In this document: positions 25,600 through 34,926 of the stretch, piece by piece
How the letters are laid out: the number at the start of each line of letters is the position of its first letter
Numbering within the stretch: position 1 is the first letter of the stretch
Assembly (NCBI GenBank): GCA_015061145.1
Contig: SUXD01000009.1
Location: 1-64,000 of the forward strand
Origin: Bacteroidales bacterium
GTDB lineage: Bacteria; Bacteroidota; Bacteroidia; Bacteroidales; Paludibacteraceae
Reading direction: 5' to 3'
Length of the DNA stretch: 64,000 nt
Notes under the pieces: generated by a model
Seen by the model: only the letters and a program-made list of their open reading frames with translations
Told to the model about the DNA's origin: nothing
Databases searched by the model: none
Made by a program: the position numbers and the translations under genes

Positions 25600-27360
25600 A
25601 TGAAAAAAATCTTTTATCTAATCACAGCAATGCTGCTCATAGGAGCAGCTAACGCTCAAGAACCCGCTCCTAGAGGCGCGAACATGAACTATACCCGCCT
25701 CGACTCTAAAGACGCAAAAAAAGGAGGGAAGGCGACTGTTGAGAAAATCAAAGACTTCAATTATCACAAAACAGCCTCCGAAGCCACCAACCAAGAGTAC
25801 ATCGCCCTTCACACCACAGATGACTACATCAGCTGGGAAAACGACCGCGTGCGCATCAACGGAATGACCATCCGTTTCACTTTGCCTGACAACGAAAGCG
25901 GCGAAAGCACCGGACGCAAAAGCGCACTCGACATCTTCATCAACGACCAGAAAGTAACGACTGTGAACATCGACTCACGCTGGGCATGGCAGTATTTCAT
26001 CATGAACGAATCAATGCCGCAAATCGACATCACCGACATGCCGATGATGCGATTCGACGAAGTGCATTTCCGACTGCCGAAATACTTGAGCAAAGGCGAC
26101 AAAATTACCATTCGCAAAAGCACAAACGACGGACTGGACTGCGGCATCGACTTTATCGAGATTGAAGAAATCCCACCTGTAAGACCGCAATCCAAATACT
26201 CCGTTTCGGTACGCGACTTCGGAGCAGTGGGCGACGGAATTCATGACGACATGCCCGCCTTCAGAGCCGCCATCGACTATGCCGTAAAGAACCATCGCTC
26301 GGTATATGTGCCGATGGGCGACTATGCGCTCGACAGCCTTCTCTGCCTGTTCGAAGACGGCATCGTACTGCAAGGCGCCGGCATGTGGTACACCAACCTC
26401 TACTTCACCAACAACGGCATTATGAAAGGCGGCATCTGCGCCAATGCCAGCCGCATACAACTCTCCGGGTTCTACATCAACGGCATCAATACACTACGCC
26501 AAGAACGGAACGGCGACTACCGTGACTACAAAGCCATTTGGGGAAATTTCGGCGAAGACTCACACATCAGCGACATCTGGTCGGAACATTTTGAATGCGG
26601 TATCTGGATTGCTGGTTACTATCCGCCTATCAAAGCTCCTACACAACGGCTGACCGTTTCCAATGTCCGCTTGCGCAACCACTATGCAGACGGAGTGAAC
26701 TTTGCCGAAGGCACTTCGAACTCCATCTTTGAGAACGGAAATATCCGAAACTGCGGTGACGACGGCATTGCATCATGGTCGCAGACACACAAGACAAACC
26801 AATGCAACACGCACAATATATTCCGCAACTCAACCGTCGAACTTGGATGGAGAGCCGGAGGAATTGGCATGTTCGGCGGTAGCGGACACGAAATATACAA
26901 CTGCGAAGTGCGCGAAATGCTGATGAGCGCCGGCATACGTTTCACCGCCGATTTCCCCGGGTGCGCCCTCGACAGCGTGAAGCCTATGCGCGTATGGAAC
27001 TGCACCGTCTATAAATGCGGCACGACCGAGGACCTCTTCCACGACCGCCTCGGAGCCATCGACATTCACGGAGGAGCACGCTATCCGCTCACAAATATAC
27101 AATTCGAGAACATCGACATCATCGACTCGCAGACGGATGCTGTGCAACTTTGGGGCGGCGACGTGAACCGTATCTCGTTCAAAAACATCAACATCCGCAA
27201 GGTGGGCAAAGGCTACAAATTCAAAAAGAAAATGCCGAAATCGTACGCCATAGCCACACACAACGACGGCTCGGCAACCTTTGAAAACACCACTATTAAA
27301 GGAGCTAAGAAATTCAACAAAAAACAAAAAACATTCAACTTAAAACTTAACGAAGAATAA
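25600..27360 (+). CDS. Secreted parallel beta-helix protein (pectate-lyase-3/GH87-like)
   Basis: A 586-residue exported protein with signal peptide (1-19, cleavage after ANA). Residues ~60-190 form a beta-sandwich resembling a CBM35-type carbohydrate-binding domain (EYIALHTTDDYISWEN). From DFGAVGDG (206-213) a right-handed beta-helix of the pectate-lyase-3 superfamily runs to the end; GDDGIASWSQ and the DAVQLWGGD repeats are typical coils. The arrangement recalls GH87 alpha-1,3-glucanases (mycodextranases) but also generic polysaccharide lyases and epimerases, so no substrate is assigned. Its pairing with the CotH-type gene is unexplained. Confidence 0.7.
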   Translation: MKKIFYLITAMLLIGAANAQEPAPRGANMNYTRLDSKDAKKGGKATVEKIKDFNYHKTASEATNQEYIALHTTDDYISWENDRVRINGMTIRFTLPDNESGESTGRKSALDIFINDQKVTTVNIDSRWAWQYFIMNESMPQIDITDMPMMRFDEVHFRLPKYLSKGDKITIRKSTNDGLDCGIDFIEIEEIPPVRPQSKYSVSVRDFGAVGDGIHDDMPAFRAAIDYAVKNHRSVYVPMGDYALDSLLCLFEDGIVLQGAGMWYTNLYFTNNGIMKGGICANASRIQLSGFYINGINTLRQERNGDYRDYKAIWGNFGEDSHISDIWSEHFECGIWIAGYYPPIKAPTQRLTVSNVRLRNHYADGVNFAEGTSNSIFENGNIRNCGDDGIASWSQTHKTNQCNTHNIFRNSTVELGWRAGGIGMFGGSGHEIYNCEVREMLMSAGIRFTADFPGCALDSVKPMRVWNCTVYKCGTTEDLFHDRLGAIDIHGGARYPLTNIQFENIDIIDSQTDAVQLWGGDVNRISFKNINIRKVGKGYKFKKKMPKSYAIATHNDGSATFENTTIKGAKKFNKKQKTFNLKLNEE

Positions 27361-27399
27361 TGATAGGGGCAGAATAGAAATTTTTCAAAAATAAAATAC

Positions 27400-27407
27400 T
27401 ATCTTTG
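27400..27407 (+). promoter_or_regulatory. -7 element of efp
   Basis: TATCTTTG matches TAnnTTTG, 38 nt before the efp start. Confidence 0.5.
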
Positions 27408-27444
27408 CCGTGCAATTTTGAATTTTTATAAACACTAAAGCGAT

Positions 27445-28008
27445 ATGATTAACGCACAAGACATCAAAATCGGAACTTGTATCCGTATGGACGGAAACCT
27501 TTATTTCTGTATCGATTTCCTCCATGTAAAACCCGGAAAAGGAAACACCTTCATGCGTACAAAACTGAAAAATGTCGTTGACGGCCGTGTTTTGGAACGC
27601 CGCTTCAACATCGGCGAGAAATTGGAAGATGTACGCGTAGAGCGTCGTCCATACCAATTCCTCTACACCGAAGGCGAAAACGACATCTTCATGAATCAGG
27701 AAACATTCGAACAAATTCCTATTTCTAAAGAATTGGTTACTGGCGCAGCTTTCATGAAAGAAGGTGACATCGTAGAGGTTGTATCCGACGCATCAACCGA
27801 AACAGTACTTTATGCAGAAATGCCTTTGAATGTCATTCTGGAAGTGACCTACACCGAACCAGGATTGAAAGGCGATACTGCAACAAACACTTTGAAACCT
27901 GCGACAGTAGAGACTGGCGCCGAAGTTCGCGTGCCGTTGTTCATCAACACTGGCGACAAAATTAAAATTGACACCGTAGAAGGCACCTACAAAGAACGAG
28001 TTCGCTAA
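27445..28008 (+). CDS. efp: Elongation factor P
   Basis: A 187-residue translation factor that relieves ribosome stalling at polyproline. Three OB-type beta domains are recognisable. The loop reaching the peptidyl-transferase centre is KPGKGNTFMR with Lys32 at the tip, the position modified in some bacteria; no epmA/epmB-type modification gene is nearby. The C-terminal EVRVPLFINTGDKI - KIDTVEG is the family signature. Length is standard. It has its own promoter and terminator. Confidence 0.95.
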   Translation: MINAQDIKIGTCIRMDGNLYFCIDFLHVKPGKGNTFMRTKLKNVVDGRVLERRFNIGEKLEDVRVERRPYQFLYTEGENDIFMNQETFEQIPISKELVTGAAFMKEGDIVEVVSDASTETVLYAEMPLNVILEVTYTEPGLKGDTATNTLKPATVETGAEVRVPLFINTGDKIKIDTVEGTYKERVR

Positions 28009-28016
28009 AAACACTC

Positions 28017-28047
28017 AAAAGAGAGCTGCTTCGGCAGCCTCTCTTTT
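28017..28047 (+). terminator. Intrinsic terminator after efp
   Basis: AAAAGAGAGCTGC and GCAGCCTCTCTTTT pair around a TTCG tetraloop with a single bulged C. Confidence 0.8.
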
Positions 28048-28097
28048 GCTTGAATAAGCTGTAAAAAAGGACTTTTGCAAAATTTATTCGATTTTTG

Positions 28098-28128
28098 TTT
28101 GCATAACGGGAAATTTTGCATACCTTTG
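28098..28128 (+). promoter_or_regulatory. Promoter of tRNA-Leu
   Basis: TTTG (28098-28101), exactly 19 nt, then TACCTTTG (28121-28128): a textbook Bacteroidota promoter, about 10 nt before the tRNA 5' end. Confidence 0.8.
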
Positions 28129-28138
28129 CGGACGCAAT

Positions 28139-28222
28139 GCCCAGATGGCGGAATTGGTAGACGCGCTGGTCTCAAACACCAGTGGATTCACTTCCATGCC
28201 GGTTCGATCCCGGCTCTGGGTA
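28139..28222 (+). tRNA. tRNA-Leu (anticodon CAA)
   Basis: The full cloverleaf is visible. Acceptor strands GCCCAGA and TCTGGGT (one G-U end pair), a D arm with GCG/CGC, anticodon arm CTGGT-CTCAAAC-ACCAG giving anticodon CAA for codon UUG, a long class II variable arm (TGGA/TCCA) as expected for leucine, and T arm GCCGG-TTCGATC-CCGGC. The discriminator is A; CCA is not encoded. Confidence 0.95.
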
Positions 28223-28230
28223 CAACAAAC

Positions 28231-28267
28231 AGCTGTTAATCTTTTCGATTATCAGCTTTTTTATTTT
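28231..28267 (+). terminator. Terminator after tRNA-Leu, abutting purU
   Basis: AGCTGTTAATC (28231-28241) and GATTATCAGCT (28247-28257) pair with one mismatch, followed by a T-rich tract. The tract ends about 14 nt before the purU ATG. Confidence 0.65.
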
Positions 28268-28281
28268 TAAACACTTAACTC

Positions 28282-29148
28282 ATGAACATTCAACGAAATA
28301 CGGCCATACTGCTGATGCACTGCCCCGACCAGCAAGGCATATTGGCTGCTGTCACAGAATTTATCAACCAGAACAAGGGTAACATTGTGTACCTCGACCA
28401 GCATGTGGATTACGAACAGAATGTTTTCTTCATGCGAACAGAATTTGACCTGACCAATTTCCTCATACCGAGAGACAAGATAAAAGAATACTTCAACACC
28501 CTTTTCGCCGAGAGATACCAAATGGAGTTCTCGCTCTATTTCGGCGACCAGAAGCCACGCATGGCGCTGTTCGTTTCGAAAATGTCGCACTGCCTGTTCG
28601 ACATTTTGGCTCGATACACTTCGGGCGAACTTGACGTGGACATACCGCTGATCATAAGCAATCACGAAGACCTCCGATGGGTGGCTGACAAATTCGGCAT
28701 CGAATATCACGTATTCAACATTACCAAGGAAAACAAAGAAGAACAGGAAGCCAAAGAGATGGCGCTGATGAAAGAAAAAGGCGTCACTTTCATTGTATTG
28801 GCACGCTACATGCAAGTCATCTCCGAAAAGATGATTGCTGAATACCCGAACAAAATCATCAATATACACCACTCGTTTTTGCCCGCCTTTATTGGCGCAA
28901 AACCTTACCATGCAGCGTATGCACGTGGTGTGAAAATCATTGGCGCAACCGGTCATTACGTAACAACCGAACTCGACGCTGGTCCTATCATCGAACAGGA
29001 TGTGGCACGTGTGAACCACAAAGACACCGTGCAATCATTCATTCACAAAGGTCAAGACTTGGAAAAAATCGTATTGTCGCGCGCCGTCGAAAAGCATGTG
29101 GAACGCAAAGTGCTTGTTTATCAGAACAAAACAGTGGTTTTCAACTAA
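28282..29148 (+). CDS. purU: Formyltetrahydrofolate deformylase
   Basis: A 288-residue enzyme that hydrolyses 10-formyltetrahydrofolate to formate and tetrahydrofolate, supplying formate and balancing one-carbon pools. An N-terminal ACT domain (~7-85, LLMHCPDQQGILAAVTEFI) is followed by a formyltransferase fold. The catalytic region shows NIHHSFLPAF with the conserved His, GATGHYVTTELDAGPII with the conserved Asp, and QDVARVNH. Length fits the family. There is no space for its own promoter after the tRNA terminator, so it may depend on read-through from the tRNA-Leu promoter. Confidence 0.93.
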   Translation: MNIQRNTAILLMHCPDQQGILAAVTEFINQNKGNIVYLDQHVDYEQNVFFMRTEFDLTNFLIPRDKIKEYFNTLFAERYQMEFSLYFGDQKPRMALFVSKMSHCLFDILARYTSGELDVDIPLIISNHEDLRWVADKFGIEYHVFNITKENKEEQEAKEMALMKEKGVTFIVLARYMQVISEKMIAEYPNKIINIHHSFLPAFIGAKPYHAAYARGVKIIGATGHYVTTELDAGPIIEQDVARVNHKDTVQSFIHKGQDLEKIVLSRAVEKHVERKVLVYQNKTVVFN

Positions 29149-29196
29149 AAAACAAGATTTTTGCATCCTAAAAACAACTTATTCCAATTCTTTTGG

Positions 29197-29204
29197 TATA
29201 TTTG
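29197..29204 (+). promoter_or_regulatory. -7 element of the small lipoprotein gene
   Basis: TATATTTG matches TAnnTTTG, 29 nt before the start codon. Confidence 0.5.
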
Positions 29205-29233
29205 CTTAATTGTAATTTTAAAAACACATAGTT

Positions 29234-29686
29234 ATGAAATCATTGAAATTCGCCGCTGCATTCATCTTGGCAGCAATTATGTTTTCTTGTACTACAACAA
29301 GTACATCATCGACTACAGCAACAAATTCAGCTGCTTACACAGCAGGACAGTCATTCGGAACATCATTCAAATCGTTGTTTTCCAGCTACAAATCAACCGG
29401 AAAACTGGACATGACCAACACCACCAACCTGCTTAATATCGCAACTTTGGCAAACTCCTGCACTACCATCAAATCGCAGGCCAAAACTAGCGCAGTTTAC
29501 AAAGATTTCGCAAAAGGCGCCGTAGTTGCCGGCACTGGAATCATCAACAACTCCAATGTTGACAACATCATCTCTTCCGTATCCAACATCAGCGGATTGA
29601 GCAACGTGAAAAACAACTCCACCGTACAAAACGCAACCAGCGTTGTCAGCGGTTTGAGCAGCATACTGAACGCACTGAGCAAATAA
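29234..29686 (+). CDS. Small Ser/Thr/Asn-rich lipoprotein, unknown function
   Basis: A 150-residue predicted lipoprotein: MKSLKFAAAFILAAIMFSC has a signal peptide with lipobox MFSC (Cys19). The mature part begins with a Thr/Ser linker, then a GQSFGTSFKSLFSSYKSTG segment and LDMTNTTNLLNIATL; the rest is Ser/Asn-rich with short hydrophobic repeats (SGLSNV, SGLSSIL). It looks like a small lipoprotein type seen in Bacteroidales, but no function is known to me. It has its own promoter and shares a bidirectional terminator with the convergent recA. Confidence 0.75.
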   Translation: MKSLKFAAAFILAAIMFSCTTTSTSSTTATNSAAYTAGQSFGTSFKSLFSSYKSTGKLDMTNTTNLLNIATLANSCTTIKSQAKTSAVYKDFAKGAVVAGTGIINNSNVDNIISSVSNISGLSNVKNNSTVQNATSVVSGLSSILNALSK

Positions 29687-29703
29687 AAATAATTGCCACA
29701 GCA

Positions 29704-29741
29704 AAAAAAATGTCGGATATTTACATATCCGACATTTTTTT
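29704..29741. terminator. Bidirectional terminator between the lipoprotein gene and recA
   Basis: A perfect 17-bp stem: A7-TGTCGGATAT (29704-29720) and ATATCCGACA-T7 (29725-29741), loop TTAC. The A and T runs make it work on both strands for the convergent genes. Confidence 0.9.
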
Positions 29742-29756
29742 GTTTTACAAGGTCGC

Positions 29757-30782
29757 TTACGCCTGCTTTTCTTTCATTGCAGCCATAATCTTCTCCTCTA
29801 TTTCATCTGCCAGTTCCTGGTTGTCGCGAATCACATCCTTGGCTGCCTCACGGCCCTGCGCCAAGCGTGTCTCGCCATAGCTGAACCACGAACCGCTCTT
29901 TTTCACAATGCCAAGTTCGACACCCATGTCGATAATTTCACCTGTGCGAGAAATTCCTTCGCCAAACATAATGTCAAACTCCGCTTTGCGGAAAGGAGGC
30001 GCCACTTTGTTTTTCACCACTTTCACACGAGTCTGGTTTCCGATAGCCTCGTCGCCGTCTTTAATCTGACTCACACGACGGATGTCCAGACGGACAGAAG
30101 CATAAAACTTCAGCGCGTTACCACCAGTTGTTGTTTCCGGGTTTCCAAACATCACGCCGATTTTTTCGCGCAATTGGTTGATGAATATGCAGCAAGTGTT
30201 TGTCTTGTTGATGTTTGCTGTGAGTTTACGCAACGCCTGCGACATCAATCGTGCCTGCAAGCCCATCTTCGAATCGCCCATATCGCCTTCCAATTCGGCT
30301 TTCGGCGTAAGAGCGGCCACAGAGTCAATCACCACCAAATCGACAGCCGAGGAGCGAATAAGCTGATCAGCCACTTCCAAAGCCTGTTCACCGTTATCGG
30401 GTTGAGAAATGAGCAGATTCTCCACATCCACACCAAGTTTCTCGGCATAAAAGCGGTCGAAAGCATGCTCTGCATCGATGATGGCCGCAATGCCGCCAGC
30501 TTTCTGCACATTGGCTATAGCATGGATGGCCAATGTTGTCTTACCAGACGACTCCGGACCAAAAATTTCTATCACCCTTCCCTTGGGATAACCGCCTACG
30601 CCCAATGCCAGATTCAAGCTGATGGAACCAGTAGGGATAACCGCTACATTCTCCACATGATTTTCGCCCATGCGCATGATAGTTCCCTTGCCATGGTCTT
30701 TCTCGATTTTTTCCATCGCCAGCTGCAATGCTTTCAGTTTTTCGGCCGATGGCGCTAATTTCTGTTCTTGTTCCTTTGACAT
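29757..30782 (-). CDS. recA: Recombinase RecA
   Basis: A 341-residue DNA strand-exchange ATPase and SOS coprotease. Walker A GPESSGKT is at 75-82, the Walker B region [14 protein letters not shown] near 148, and the DNA-binding loop 2 [22 protein letters not shown] near 205-226 are all intact. The C-terminal domain is short and acidic-poor ([13 protein letters not shown]). Length is typical. It is monocistronic between a promoter and the shared terminator. Confidence 0.97.
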   Translation of the reverse strand: MSKEQEQKLAPSAEKLKALQLAMEKIEKDHGKGTIMRMGENHVENVAVIPTGSISLNLALGVGGYPKGRVIEIFGPESSGKTTLAIHAIANVQKAGGIAAIIDAEHAFDRFYAEKLGVDVENLLISQPDNGEQALEVADQLIRSSAVDLVVIDSVAALTPKAELEGDMGDSKMGLQARLMSQALRKLTANINKTNTCCIFINQLREKIGVMFGNPETTTGGNALKFYASVRLDIRRVSQIKDGDEAIGNQTRVKVVKNKVAPPFRKAEFDIMFGEGISRTGEIIDMGVELGIVKKSGSWFSYGETRLAQGREAAKDVIRDNQELADEIEEKIMAAMKEKQA

Positions 30783-30872
30783 AATTTTCAGATTCTTATT
30801 GTTTTCTTTTTCTTTTACAAAATTACTCTACCAAACTGACAAATAACGGCAGTTGATAAATATTTTTACAAA

Positions 30873-30880
30873 CAAAGATA
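30873..30880 (-). promoter_or_regulatory. -7 element of recA
   Basis: The minus strand reads TATCTTTG, matching TAnnTTTG, about 90 nt before the recA start. Confidence 0.5.
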
Positions 30881-30954
30881 ATTTTTTTATTGAAATCAGT
30901 AAATCAAAACCTTACGAAAGTTATAAACATGGCATATTTTTAAAATATATTGGT

Positions 30955-30962
30955 TACCTTTG
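30955..30962 (+). promoter_or_regulatory. -7 element of the DUF3857 pair
   Basis: TACCTTTG matches TAnnTTTG, about 83 nt before the start of the first DUF3857 gene. Confidence 0.5.
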
Positions 30963-31045
30963 CGCTGTTTTTTACCATTTTTCCTCATAACAAATGGTAA
31001 AAAAACGAGAAAAATTAACACATTATATTTAAAACAGAATAATTC

Positions 31046-33022
31046 ATGAGAAAAATTATTTTAGGATTCATCATTTCCATATCCATTGCGACAATGAATG
31101 CGCAAGAGTATGGGGTAAAGTTTGGAAAAGTTTCAAAAGAAGATTTATCTTTAAATGTTTACGAAGCTGACACAACTGCCGAAGCTGTCATTCTATATGA
31201 AGAAGGTATGTTGAAATATGATTTATTAAAAGATCAATATTCCTATTATTACAAAGCAAAAGTCAAAATATTAAAAAAAGACGGCACTCATTTTTCAAAT
31301 ATAACAATTCCAACACGAATTTATGAGAAACAAAAAGAAACACTTTCGAACATTTCCGCGACATCATATAATCTGAAAGACGGGAAAATCACAAAAAGCG
31401 AATTAACAAAACAACATATAGAAAACGAACAAATAAATGAGCATCTGCAATTAACCAAATTTACCATACCCGAAGTTTATGAAGGAACAATAATAGAATA
31501 CAAATACACTATAACATCTGACTTCATAGAGAACATCCCAGACATGAAGATTCAGCACATTATACCCGTAATAAAATCAAGAATAGAATATCAAATTCCC
31601 GAATTTTATATTTTCAAAATCAAACAAACCGGAGAATACAATGTAAATCTTGTACAAACGAGAGGCTTTGTTACAATAGGAGGGCCTCAACAAACATCAA
31701 GAACTGTAACAACATCTTTAAGCGGCGGGAACTCTCAAGCCGCATCAATACAAACTCTTCAATATCAAACCAACAACTATATTTGCGAAGCGTCAAACAT
31801 ACCTTCCTTAAAAAAAGAACCTTACGTATATTGCATTAGCGATCACGAAACACGAATCAAATTCGAATTATCATCTTTCACAATCCCAGGCAGATACTAC
31901 AAAACCTTCAATCACAGTTGGAAAGAAGTGGACGAGGTACTATCCCAAAATGGGTTCGACGGGGATCTAAGAGTTTCTTATCCATTCAAAGAGGAAGTAA
32001 TGGCTTTAAAAAGAGAAAACGGAAATAATCTCGAAAAATTAAGGTCAGCCTTAAAATTAACCCAAACTAAAATGGCATGGAATGGCGTATATTCCATATT
32101 ATCCTCCAATGCCGCTAAAGCAGCAAAAGAAGGACAAGGAAGTAGCGCCGAAGTAAATTTTGTATTAAATTCAGTTTTAAACGACCTTGGATACAAAACG
32201 ATTCCAGTCATCATGTCTCCTCGTTCTCAAGGGAAAATGACAACTCCCAATATATATAAAATTTCTACTTTTATTATCGCAGTGATTTGTGAAAATGGAG
32301 ACTACACATATCTTGACGCCACAAATAAAAATGAGGATTTAAATTTGTTATCTCCTGATTTACAAGCAGACAATGCTCATTTTTACAAAACAAACATTAC
32401 AAAAAATCTATCCTTTTTGAGCAGAGGAAATGTGCAAAATATTAATTTTTCATGCACCATAAACCCCAACGGTGAAATCAACGGCGACATTGCATTGTCA
32501 TTACGACAACAATTGTATCTTGACTTTTTGGACAACAACACAGACGAAAATGCCATGAAGGACATATATGAGAAACACGGAATTACAATCAATAAATTTG
32601 AGAACATTGACAATGGTACTGATGGAACATGGAAAATGAATATTACGTTCACACCTAATATGACCAATGATTTTATGTACTTAAATGCAAGTGTTATTCC
32701 TATTGAATCAACCATATTCACTTCTTCAGAAAGAACGATGCCAATAGAATTTGATTTCCCATATACTATTCGAATCAAAGGAAATGTCAAATTACCTGAT
32801 GGATATTCAATAGAAGAACTTCCACAAGATGTGACATTTAAAGCATGTGACAATAGCATTACTTGTCAATACAAAACTGCTGTTACAAATGGCTATCTAC
32901 AAATATACTTGTCATTTGATCTAGCCAGAGCCACTTTCTTCCCGAAAGAATATCATGACTTAAAACAAATCTTTGACCTTTTCAAAAAGATTTCTGAATC
33001 TTCTATTGTATTGAAACGATGA
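31046..33022 (+). CDS. DUF3857 exported protein with degenerate transglutaminase-like domain
   Basis: A 658-residue exported protein with signal peptide (MRKIILGFIISISIATMNA). The N-terminal half matches DUF3857 (YYYKAKVKILKKDG, YNLKDGKI, EGTIIEYKYTITSDF). A transglutaminase-like segment (~330-440) follows, but the catalytic Cys position reads GQGSSAEVNFVLNS, so Ser367 stands where an active enzyme has Cys; DYTYLDATN is retained. The C-terminus is beta-rich (DUF3858-like). It overlaps the next gene by four bases (ATGA). Function unknown; probably a periplasmic or surface partner of the next protein. The A+T-rich composition differs from nearby housekeeping genes. Confidence 0.75.
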   Translation: MRKIILGFIISISIATMNAQEYGVKFGKVSKEDLSLNVYEADTTAEAVILYEEGMLKYDLLKDQYSYYYKAKVKILKKDGTHFSNITIPTRIYEKQKETLSNISATSYNLKDGKITKSELTKQHIENEQINEHLQLTKFTIPEVYEGTIIEYKYTITSDFIENIPDMKIQHIIPVIKSRIEYQIPEFYIFKIKQTGEYNVNLVQTRGFVTIGGPQQTSRTVTTSLSGGNSQAASIQTLQYQTNNYICEASNIPSLKKEPYVYCISDHETRIKFELSSFTIPGRYYKTFNHSWKEVDEVLSQNGFDGDLRVSYPFKEEVMALKRENGNNLEKLRSALKLTQTKMAWNGVYSILSSNAAKAAKEGQGSSAEVNFVLNSVLNDLGYKTIPVIMSPRSQGKMTTPNIYKISTFIIAVICENGDYTYLDATNKNEDLNLLSPDLQADNAHFYKTNITKNLSFLSRGNVQNINFSCTINPNGEINGDIALSLRQQLYLDFLDNNTDENAMKDIYEKHGITINKFENIDNGTDGTWKMNITFTPNMTNDFMYLNASVIPIESTIFTSSERTMPIEFDFPYTIRIKGNVKLPDGYSIEELPQDVTFKACDNSITCQYKTAVTNGYLQIYLSFDLARATFFPKEYHDLKQIFDLFKKISESSIVLKR

Positions 33023-34911
33023 AAAAAATATTTTTTTTACTAACCATATTGTTAGCATACACAAATGCGTATGCTAACAATTTTTTATTCGGGATACCTG
33101 ACACAATTAGAAAAAATGCGAATAGCATCATACACGAGAACTCCATAAATATTAATGTTCTATCTAAAACAAAATTCACAAAATGTGTAAAGTTCACAAT
33201 AACGATTTTAAATAAAAATGGTGAAGAAAATGGAGACATTTTATTGTATATAGACGAGAACTGTAATTTAGACAAATTCCGAGGCACAATATATGATTTT
33301 AATGGACATATGCGTAACGAAATCAAGAAACCCGATTTAAGTATTTATACTTATTCCGGACAAAGTATGCTCAAAACTGACCTGAGAATATATATGTATG
33401 ACGTACAAATGACTCATTATCCATATACTGTAAGTTACGAGTATGAAATTTCATCCAAGGTTGGATTCAACAGGTTCCCAACTTTCTTTTTACAGTCAGA
33501 TTATGAACAAGGTGTGATTAAGTCTCAATATAAAGTCACTGCGCCTGAAGATTATGAAATGCAAATAAAGCAGGAGAAATTCCCCTCAAAAGCTACAATT
33601 ACAAGAAATGACGGACAAGTCACCTATACTTGGATTGCAGAAAACATACCTCCCATAAAAGCCGAAAGAGATTTCTCTCCTGAATACAAATCTATATTCC
33701 CACATATAGAAATAGCACCCGTTAGTTTTACTTATTTTCAAACAAGCGGTTCTCAAAAATCCTGGACGGATTTCGGAGAATGGATATATCAATTGTGTCA
33801 AGACAAAGACATATTGCCAGCAGATTTAAAGGAAAAAGTCCACGCTATGTGTGACAATAAAACTCCAATAGAACAATTAAGCACACTTTATGAGTATTTA
33901 GGAAAATCTACCCGTTATGTTGGAATCGAGAGCGGACTACTAGGTTTCCAAACCATACCTGCTGAAGATACATACAAAACTGGATTCGGAGATTGTAAGG
34001 GATTGACTAATTATTTAAAGGCCATGCTAAAAGAAATAGGCATACCTTCTTATGAAATCCTTGTAAATACTCATTCGAAAGAAATAAATAAAAACTTTTA
34101 TGCTACCCAATTTAATCATGTCATATTGTGCGTACCTTTAGAAAAAGACACTTTTTGGATTGAATGTACAAACCCTGATATCCCTTTGGGATATACCCAT
34201 CAAGGCTTAGCCGGGCATGATGCCGTAATTATAAATGGGCCATATAGCAAACTCATTAGAATACCATCATATGCAGATTCTTTAAATGTATCTACAAGAA
34301 ATATCCAAATGAACATAAAAGAAAATGGAGATGCTTCTATATCTGTTCAAACCATCTATAAGATGACATTAAATGAATGGTTCGGCATGAAATTTGAAAA
34401 ATTGGGGAAAGACGAGCGTATTAAAGAAATTTCCCAAAGTATCCATATACCATTAACAGAGATAACTGAAGCCTCTGTCAAATCAAACAAAGGAAAAAAT
34501 CCATCGACAGAAATTCAATATCATGCCAAAATTCAGAAATACGCATCTTGTTCATCAAACAGATTATTTATCCCCATCAATCGTTTCAATAACAATGTTG
34601 TAAAATTGCCTGAAACTGAGCGTTTAACTCCTATTTATATTGAAATTGGATATAATGATTGCGACACCATTACATTCAATATCCCCAGTGGATATACAAT
34701 AGAATCTATACCTCCAGATTTTGAATACAAATCTGAATTTGGAATCTGTAAAATGAACATTAAAATAACTGAACAGCAAATAATCGTTGTTCAACACTTT
34801 TCTCTATATTCAGGTTCTTACACAAAAGAAAAATACAACGATTTACTTCAATTAATGAAAGAATGCCGCAAACTTTACAACTCTCAAATAGTGTTAAGAA
34901 AAAAACAATAA
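33019..34911 (+). CDS. DUF3857 exported protein with intact transglutaminase-like active site
   Basis: A 630-residue relative of the preceding protein, with signal peptide (MKKIFFLLTILLAYTNAYA). DUF3857 occupies roughly 40-230 (NKNGEENGDILLYID, FNGHMRNEIKKPD). In the transglutaminase-like domain the core Cys326 in GFGDCKGLTNYLKAML and His367 in QFNHVILCV are present, so unlike its neighbour it could be catalytically active, as a cysteine peptidase or transamidase. The C-terminal part resembles DUF3858. Translation is probably coupled to the preceding gene. Confidence 0.78.
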   Translation: MKKIFFLLTILLAYTNAYANNFLFGIPDTIRKNANSIIHENSININVLSKTKFTKCVKFTITILNKNGEENGDILLYIDENCNLDKFRGTIYDFNGHMRNEIKKPDLSIYTYSGQSMLKTDLRIYMYDVQMTHYPYTVSYEYEISSKVGFNRFPTFFLQSDYEQGVIKSQYKVTAPEDYEMQIKQEKFPSKATITRNDGQVTYTWIAENIPPIKAERDFSPEYKSIFPHIEIAPVSFTYFQTSGSQKSWTDFGEWIYQLCQDKDILPADLKEKVHAMCDNKTPIEQLSTLYEYLGKSTRYVGIESGLLGFQTIPAEDTYKTGFGDCKGLTNYLKAMLKEIGIPSYEILVNTHSKEINKNFYATQFNHVILCVPLEKDTFWIECTNPDIPLGYTHQGLAGHDAVIINGPYSKLIRIPSYADSLNVSTRNIQMNIKENGDASISVQTIYKMTLNEWFGMKFEKLGKDERIKEISQSIHIPLTEITEASVKSNKGKNPSTEIQYHAKIQKYASCSSNRLFIPINRFNNNVVKLPETERLTPIYIEIGYNDCDTITFNIPSGYTIESIPPDFEYKSEFGICKMNIKITEQQIIVVQHFSLYSGSYTKEKYNDLLQLMKECRKLYNSQIVLRKKQ

Positions 34912-34926
34912 ACTGCTAACTTACCT

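Noticed and set aside
29234-29686. Double-glycine leader peptide for the ABC exporter
   Set aside because: It has a lipoprotein signal with a lipobox Cys, no GG cleavage site, and is over 30 kb from the exporter.
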